Assembly (NCBI GenBank): GCA_019240015.1
Contig: JAFAZB010000266.1
Location: 1-8,780 of the forward strand
Reading direction: 5' to 3'
Origin: Solirubrobacterales bacterium
GTDB lineage: Bacteria; Actinomycetota; Thermoleophilia; Solirubrobacterales; Solirubrobacteraceae
DNA: 8,780 nucleotides
Positions 4,801-8,780 of the stretch are shown here, in pieces. Made by a program: the position numbers and the translations under genes. Numbering within the stretch: position 1 is the first letter of the stretch; each line of letters opens with the position of its first letter. The notes under the pieces are model-generated. The model searched no databases and was not told the origin of the DNA. It was given only the letters and a program-made list of their open reading frames with translations.

Positions 4801-6357
4801 GTGCGCCGATTCCGCTCGATCGTTCTGCTGGTCAGCGTCGCGGCGGCTTCGCTGGCGCTGGCTGGCACCGCGAGCGCGGCGACCTACAGCTGGAACTTGG
4901 CAACGGACTTCACCGCCACGGCGCCGGGGGCGAACCCCGACCACGATCACTACGGCGAGAAGCCGTGGAGCTATCTGGACACGGTGCCCCCGAGCGGCCC
5001 GACCGCCTTTCCGCCTAGCTCGTTCTCGGCCGCCGTCGACGGCAGCCCGGGCCTCGCGGGGTGGAGCCAGGGAGGGGACCTCGTGGCGGGCAACACGACC
5101 GGGGCGCCGCTCGTGACCGCCGACGGCGACACGATCCCGGTCGCGCAGCTCGCGCTGCGGGCGACCCTTACCGATTCTGTGACCGTGCGCTGGACCTCGC
5201 CACTGTCCGGAACCGTCGACGTGAGCGCCACGGTCACCCCGGCGAGCAGCGGCTGCATGTCCGGCTACAGCTCGACGCCGCCCAACGGCTCGACCGCGGT
5301 CGCCCCCGGCGGCACGATCGACCTCACCCTGTCGGCAGATCCCCTCGCCAGCGCCGCCTGCAACACCGCGATCGTCTCGTTCACGATCACCGCCCCCGCG
5401 ACGGCCCCGGCTCCGACCGTCGACTCGCCCGCTCAGCACGCGGTGCTGTCGTCCGGAGAGCCGGTCTTCTCGGGTTCCGCCGACGCGACCTTCGGCGCCG
5501 CGCCGCAGGTGACCGTCAGGGTGTACTCCGGGTCCTCGGTGAGCGCCAAGCCGGTGGAGACCCTGAGCGCGAACCGCGCGGGCGCCGGCTACACGGCCAG
5601 ACCCACGCCGGGCCTCGCCGATGGCCAGTACACCGTGCAGGCGGAGCAGGACGACCTCGCCGGCGACCGCGGGTTCAGCGCGCCGCGGACCTTCGAGCTC
5701 AAGCAGCTCGCGCCGTTCCTGACGCTCGACCAGCCGGCTTCCGGCGCGGAGGTGGCCCAGGGTGACGCGCTGTTCGCCGGGCGTGCGGGCGACGTCCCGG
5801 GGGACTCGAGCTCGGTGGCGCTGAAGCTGTACCGCGGCCGCTCGGCGACCGGCAGCCCGATCAAGGTGGTGTACGTGACCGAGAATGGCCCGCGCTGGTC
5901 GGCGTTCTGGCCCACCCGGCTGCCGACCGGCACATATACGGTGCTCGCGACCCAAGGTGACCTCGCCGGCCACAGCTCCGCGACCAAGCCGCACACCTTC
6001 CAGATCGTCCCCGGCCAGGACATGGTCGGCTCGGGCGCCAGCCTGAATCGCGCCGGCGTGGCCTCGGTGCCGATCGCGTGCGTGCTGCAGGGCCCCTGTA
6101 GCGGGACGGTGCTGATCGTGACCACGGGGACGTTCCGCGCGGTCCCCGGCGGCCCACTCGGCCACCTGCAGCTGCTGTTCGCGTTCGTCCAGATCCCCGT
6201 CGGGCGGACCGTCACGGTGCGCCGAAGCGTGCCGCCGGAGGTGTTGAGCGTGTTGCGTGGGGCCGGGCCGGCCAAGGTCAGGATCACCGCCTCGCTCGCC
6301 GTGCTCGGGCGGCGCGCCACCCCGTTCAGCGTGACTCGATCCTTGAGGCTGGGATGA
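4801..6357 (+). CDS. Exported multi-domain protein with two Ig-like repeats, function unknown
   Basis: This is a 518-residue predicted secreted protein. Residues 1-26 form a Sec-type signal peptide: arginines 2, 3 and 5, a hydrophobic core, then a TASA cleavage site before Ala 27. Residues 27-197 look like a beta-sandwich domain, with a WSYL segment, then VTVRWTSPLSGTVDVSA, and Cys 152 and Cys 187. Two related Ig-like repeats follow, about 205-300 and 305-402. Each opens with a (L/V)DxPA segment and ends with GxYTVxAxQxDLAG and a final TFEL or TFQI strand. A C-terminal beta-rich domain (410-518) has Cys 427 and Cys 433 and resembles domains I associate with secreted Thermoleophilia proteins. 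There is no transmembrane anchor or catalytic motif, so adhesion or glycan binding is possible but unproven. The TGA overlaps the purB ATG (ATGA), an odd partner for an exported protein. Confidence 0.8.
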   Translation: MRRFRSIVLLVSVAAASLALAGTASAATYSWNLATDFTATAPGANPDHDHYGEKPWSYLDTVPPSGPTAFPPSSFSAAVDGSPGLAGWSQGGDLVAGNTTGAPLVTADGDTIPVAQLALRATLTDSVTVRWTSPLSGTVDVSATVTPASSGCMSGYSSTPPNGSTAVAPGGTIDLTLSADPLASAACNTAIVSFTITAPATAPAPTVDSPAQHAVLSSGEPVFSGSADATFGAAPQVTVRVYSGSSVSAKPVETLSANRAGAGYTARPTPGLADGQYTVQAEQDDLAGDRGFSAPRTFELKQLAPFLTLDQPASGAEVAQGDALFAGRAGDVPGDSSSVALKLYRGRSATGSPIKVVYVTENGPRWSAFWPTRLPTGTYTVLATQGDLAGHSSATKPHTFQIVPGQDMVGSGASLNRAGVASVPIACVLQGPCSGTVLIVTTGTFRAVPGGPLGHLQLLFAFVQIPVGRTVTVRRSVPPEVLSVLRGAGPAKVRITASLAVLGRRATPFSVTRSLRLG

Positions 6358-7661
6358 TCGCCCGCTACAGCAGACCCGAGCTGACCGCGATCTGGTCAGA
6401 TCACGCCCGCTTCGAGGCGATGCGCCAGGTCGAGGTCGCGGCCTGCGAGGAGCTCGAGGGGCCCAGCGAGGAGGAGCTCGCGGCGATCCGCTCGGCCGGC
6501 TTCACCGTGCAGGAGATCACCGAGCGCGAGCGGGTCACCGACCACGACACGGCCGCGTTCGTCGACGTGCTCGCGCAGTCGGCCGGTGGCGCCGGGCGCT
6601 GGATCCACCATGGGCTGACCTCGAGCGACGTGCTCGATACGGCGCTGGCGCTGCAGCTCAAGCAGGTCGCGGAGCTGGTGCTGCCCGATGCCCGCCGCCT
6701 GGTGAGCGCGCTGGCGGCGCGCGCGCGCGAGCACGTGCACACGCTGTGCGTGGGGCGGACCCACGGGATCCACGCGGAGCCGACGACGTTCGGGGTCAAG
6801 CTCGCGGGGCACGCGTTCGAGGCCGATCGCAACGCGGGCCGGCTCGAGCGGGCGTTCGCGCAGGCGGCGGTGGGCGCGATCTCCGGGGCGGTGGGCACCT
6901 ACGCGGCGGCCTCGCCCGAGTTCGAGCGCCGCGTGCTGGCGAGGCTCGGGCTGGAGGCAGAACCCGTCTCCACGCAGGTGGTAGCGCGCGATCGCCACGC
7001 CGAGCTGCTGCAGGCGATCGCGCTGGCGGGCGCGGGTATGGAGCGCTTCGCGACCGAGCTGCGTCACCTCGCCCGCACCGAGGTGGGCGAGGTCAGCGAG
7101 CCGTTCGGCGAGGGACAGAAGGGCTCCAGCGCGATGCCCCACAAGCGCAACCCGATCAAGTCCGAGCAGGTCGTCGGGCTGGCGCGGGTTCTGCGTGGCA
7201 ACGCACAAGCCGGACTCGAGGACGTGGCGCTGTGGCACGAGCGGGACATCTCCCACTCCTCGGTCGAGCGGATCATCCTCCCGGACTCGACCACGCTGCT
7301 CGACCACCTCCAGCGCAGGGTGCTGGCGCTGGTGCAGGGGATGGTCGTCGACGAGCGGCGGATGCGCGAGAACCTCGAGCTGACCCACGGCGCCCTGTTC
7401 TCGCAGCGCGTGCTGCTGGCGTTGGTGGAGCGGGGACGCTCGCGCGACGATGCCTACCGAGCGGTCCAGCGGCTGGCGCAGCGTGCGATCGCGGAGCGAA
7501 CCCCGTTGCGCGAGCTGCTCGCCGGCGACCCGGCCGGCGATGGGCTCGAGCTCGACTCGATCTTCGATTACGCGCCGTTCGTCCGCCACGCCGAGGAGAT
7601 CGTCGCTCGCCTCGATCGGCTCGCGGACGCGACCGGCCGTGGTATCAGAACCACTCGCTAG
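6354..7661 (+). CDS. purB: Adenylosuccinate lyase
   Basis: PurB releases fumarate from SAICAR (giving AICAR) and from adenylosuccinate (giving AMP). The 435 residues match the usual length. It belongs to the fumarase/aspartase superfamily: the signature GSSAMPHKRNP lies at 257-267 and includes the catalytic serine loop. TSSDVLDT (89-96) follows the conserved His 86. THGIHAEPTTFG (136-147) contains the second catalytic histidine, probably His 140. The segment WHERDISHSSVERI (294-307) is also conserved. The ATG at 6354 overlaps the preceding stop and has GAGG at 6345-6348, five bases upstream. The gene ends ten bases before purC. Nothing essential appears to be missing. Confidence 0.97.
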   Translation: MIARYSRPELTAIWSDHARFEAMRQVEVAACEELEGPSEEELAAIRSAGFTVQEITERERVTDHDTAAFVDVLAQSAGGAGRWIHHGLTSSDVLDTALALQLKQVAELVLPDARRLVSALAARAREHVHTLCVGRTHGIHAEPTTFGVKLAGHAFEADRNAGRLERAFAQAAVGAISGAVGTYAAASPEFERRVLARLGLEAEPVSTQVVARDRHAELLQAIALAGAGMERFATELRHLARTEVGEVSEPFGEGQKGSSAMPHKRNPIKSEQVVGLARVLRGNAQAGLEDVALWHERDISHSSVERIILPDSTTLLDHLQRRVLALVQGMVVDERRMRENLELTHGALFSQRVLLALVERGRSRDDAYRAVQRLAQRAIAERTPLRELLAGDPAGDGLELDSIFDYAPFVRHAEEIVARLDRLADATGRGIRTTR

Positions 7662-7671
7662 GATCGCCGAA

Positions 7672-8562
7672 GTGACCGTGCTCGACGACCTGCCGCTGCT
7701 CGCCTCGGGCAAGGTTCGCGAGATCTACGACCTGGGCGGGACGCTGCTGATGGTGGCCTCCGATCGGATCTCGACCTACGACGTGATCCACCCGACGCCG
7801 ATCCCCGACAAGGGCAACGTCCTGACGGGGCTGTCGGTGTTCTGGTTTGAAGAGGTGATCGGTGAGCTCGTGCCCAACCACCTGATCACGGCCACCGACG
7901 GGTTGCCCGAGGACGCCCGGGGCCGGGGCATGATCGTGCGCAAGCTGGAGATGCTCCCGGTCGAGTGCGTGGTGCGCGGCTATCTGAGCGGATCGGGCTG
8001 GAAGGACTACCAGCGGACCGGCCAGGTCTGCGGGATCGATCTGCCGGAGGGCCTGAGCGAGTCCGACCGTCTCCCGGAGCCGCTGTTCACGCCCGCCACC
8101 AAGGCCCAGGAAGGCCACGACGAGAACATCGACTTCGACGGCGCGGTGGAGCTGATCGGGGACCGAGCGCTCACGGAGCGCCTTCGCGACGCCTCGCTCG
8201 CGGTCTATCAGCGCGCGGCCGAGCACGCGCTCGAGCGCGGGATCGTACTCGCCGACACGAAGTTCGAGTTCGGGCTCGACGAGCACGGCACACTGACGCT
8301 CGGCGACGAAGTGTGCACGCCCGACTCCTCGCGATTCTGGCCTGTTGACCAGTACGCCCCGGGCCGCTCCCAGCCGAGCTTCGACAAGCAGTTCGTGCGC
8401 GACTGGGCCTCGTCGACCGGCTGGGATCGCAATCCCCCGGCGCCGCCGATTCCCGACGACGTCGTCGCGCCCACGCGCGAGAAGTACATCGAGGCCTACG
8501 AGCGCGTCTCCGGCAAGCGGTTCTCGGACTGGCTGCGCCGGGCTGGGGCAGCGTCCCGGTGA
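7672..8562 (+). CDS. purC: Phosphoribosylaminoimidazole-succinocarboxamide synthase (SAICAR synthetase)
   Basis: PurC joins CAIR and aspartate using ATP to make SAICAR, the substrate of the PurB encoded just upstream. The 296 residues correspond to the longer form of the family (compact bacterial enzymes are about 240). The nucleotide-binding SGKVREIY segment is at 12-19. Signature 1, LPVECVVRGYLSGS, is at 95-108; signature 2, LADTKFEFG, is at 193-201. The GDEVCTPDSSRFW segment (211-223) carries further substrate and metal ligands. The GTG at 7672 is preferred because AGGA at 7660-7663 lies eight bases upstream; a second GTG two codons later is possible. The stop overlaps the purS start as GTGA. 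Confidence 0.96.
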   Translation: MTVLDDLPLLASGKVREIYDLGGTLLMVASDRISTYDVIHPTPIPDKGNVLTGLSVFWFEEVIGELVPNHLITATDGLPEDARGRGMIVRKLEMLPVECVVRGYLSGSGWKDYQRTGQVCGIDLPEGLSESDRLPEPLFTPATKAQEGHDENIDFDGAVELIGDRALTERLRDASLAVYQRAAEHALERGIVLADTKFEFGLDEHGTLTLGDEVCTPDSSRFWPVDQYAPGRSQPSFDKQFVRDWASSTGWDRNPPAPPIPDDVVAPTREKYIEAYERVSGKRFSDWLRRAGAASR

Positions 8563-8777
8563 GGGCTCGCGTGCTGGTCAAGCCCAAGGCCGGGATCCTC
8601 GATCCGCAGGGTCAAGCGGTCGAGCGAGCCCTACCGGCGCTCGGCTTCACCGGCGTTCGCAACGTCCACGTCGGCCGGCTGATCGAGCTCGAGCTCGAAG
8701 ACCCCGGGCAGCTGCGCGAGATGTGCGAGCGGCTGCTGACCAACCCGCTGATCGAGGACTACGAGATCCAGGAATGA
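8559..8777 (+). CDS. purS: FGAM synthase subunit PurS
   Basis: PurS is the small subunit that bridges PurQ (glutaminase) and the small-form PurL in the FGAM synthase complex. The 72 residues show the family pattern: an N-terminal strand (RARVLVKPK), then GILDPQGQAVERAL at 12-25, the V-x-V-G-R strand, and the closing EMCERLLTNPLIEDYEI. It is some ten residues shorter than typical PurS, mainly in the loop before the second helix and at the ends, with the core kept. The GTG start overlaps the purC stop; GGGG at 8545-8548 may serve as the SD. Its presence predicts separate purQ and purL genes downstream. Confidence 0.95.
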   Translation: MRARVLVKPKAGILDPQGQAVERALPALGFTGVRNVHVGRLIELELEDPGQLREMCERLLTNPLIEDYEIQE

Positions 8778-8780
8778 AGT
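8774..8780 (+). CDS. purQ: Probable first codons of purQ, cut by the window edge
   Basis: An ATG at 8774 overlaps the purS TGA as ATGA and reads on as Met-Lys before the sequence ends. PurQ proteins commonly begin with Met-Lys, and purQ usually follows purS, so this is the likely start of the FGAM synthase glutaminase subunit. Only two full codons are visible; the call rests on context. Confidence 0.5.

Noticed and set aside
4648..6165. 505-codon open frame on the - strand
   Set aside because: Shadow of the secreted-protein and ArsR genes; low-complexity Arg/Gly/Ala product without any family resemblance, while the + strand has a signal peptide and repeats.
6396..7712. 438-codon open frame on the - strand
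   Set aside because: Antisense to purB, which has every expected motif; the product is a typical high-GC artefact.

Overview
This window comes from a high-GC bacterium, most likely an actinobacterium. A member of the Thermoleophilia/Solirubrobacterales is my best guess, from the purine gene order, the variant PurE core and the domain make-up of the secreted protein; no rRNA or marker gene is present to confirm it. Every gene I accept lies on the + strand. Several start with GTG, and many overlap by four bases (ATGA or GTGA). I see no tRNA, rRNA, insertion sequence, CRISPR array or phage gene.

Layout. Bases 1-1091 hold the 3' part of purD and then purE, with overlapping stop and start. Bases 1168-4385 hold a divalent-metal cassette. 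Its first gene encodes a soluble PRC-barrel / MgtE-N / CBS protein that looks like the cytosolic Mg2+-sensing half of MgtE without the channel. A 308-base gap follows, and then an Nramp (SLC11) family transporter whose metal-site residues match the magnesium-transporting Nramp-related branch (NRMT) rather than Mn/Fe transporters. Bases 4399-4777 hold a 16-bp perfect palindrome over a TACAAT -10 box, followed by a small ArsR-type regulator. Bases 4801-6357 encode an exported Ig-like protein whose stop overlaps the purB start. Bases 6354-8780 are a tight purB-purC-purS run, and the first codons of a probable purQ lie at the window edge.

How the parts fit. PurD, PurE, PurC, PurB and PurS/PurQ serve the de novo IMP pathway: glycinamide ribotide synthesis, FGAM synthase subunits, AIR carboxylation, SAICAR synthesis and SAICAR/adenylosuccinate cleavage. 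The cassette between purE and purB looks devoted to sensing and importing Mg2+ or a similar ion.

The most interesting part is the transporter's 5' leader (about 2522-2735). It can fold into two mutually exclusive sets of helices. One set hides the transporter's near-perfect Shine-Dalgarno sequence behind a 7-bp complement; the other leaves it free. The leader also contains a possible 32-codon upstream ORF with an acidic, proline-containing stretch. I do not recognise the conserved M-box Mg2+ riboswitch core, so this may be an undescribed metal-responsive leader. The helices were found by eye and still need folding and covariation tests.
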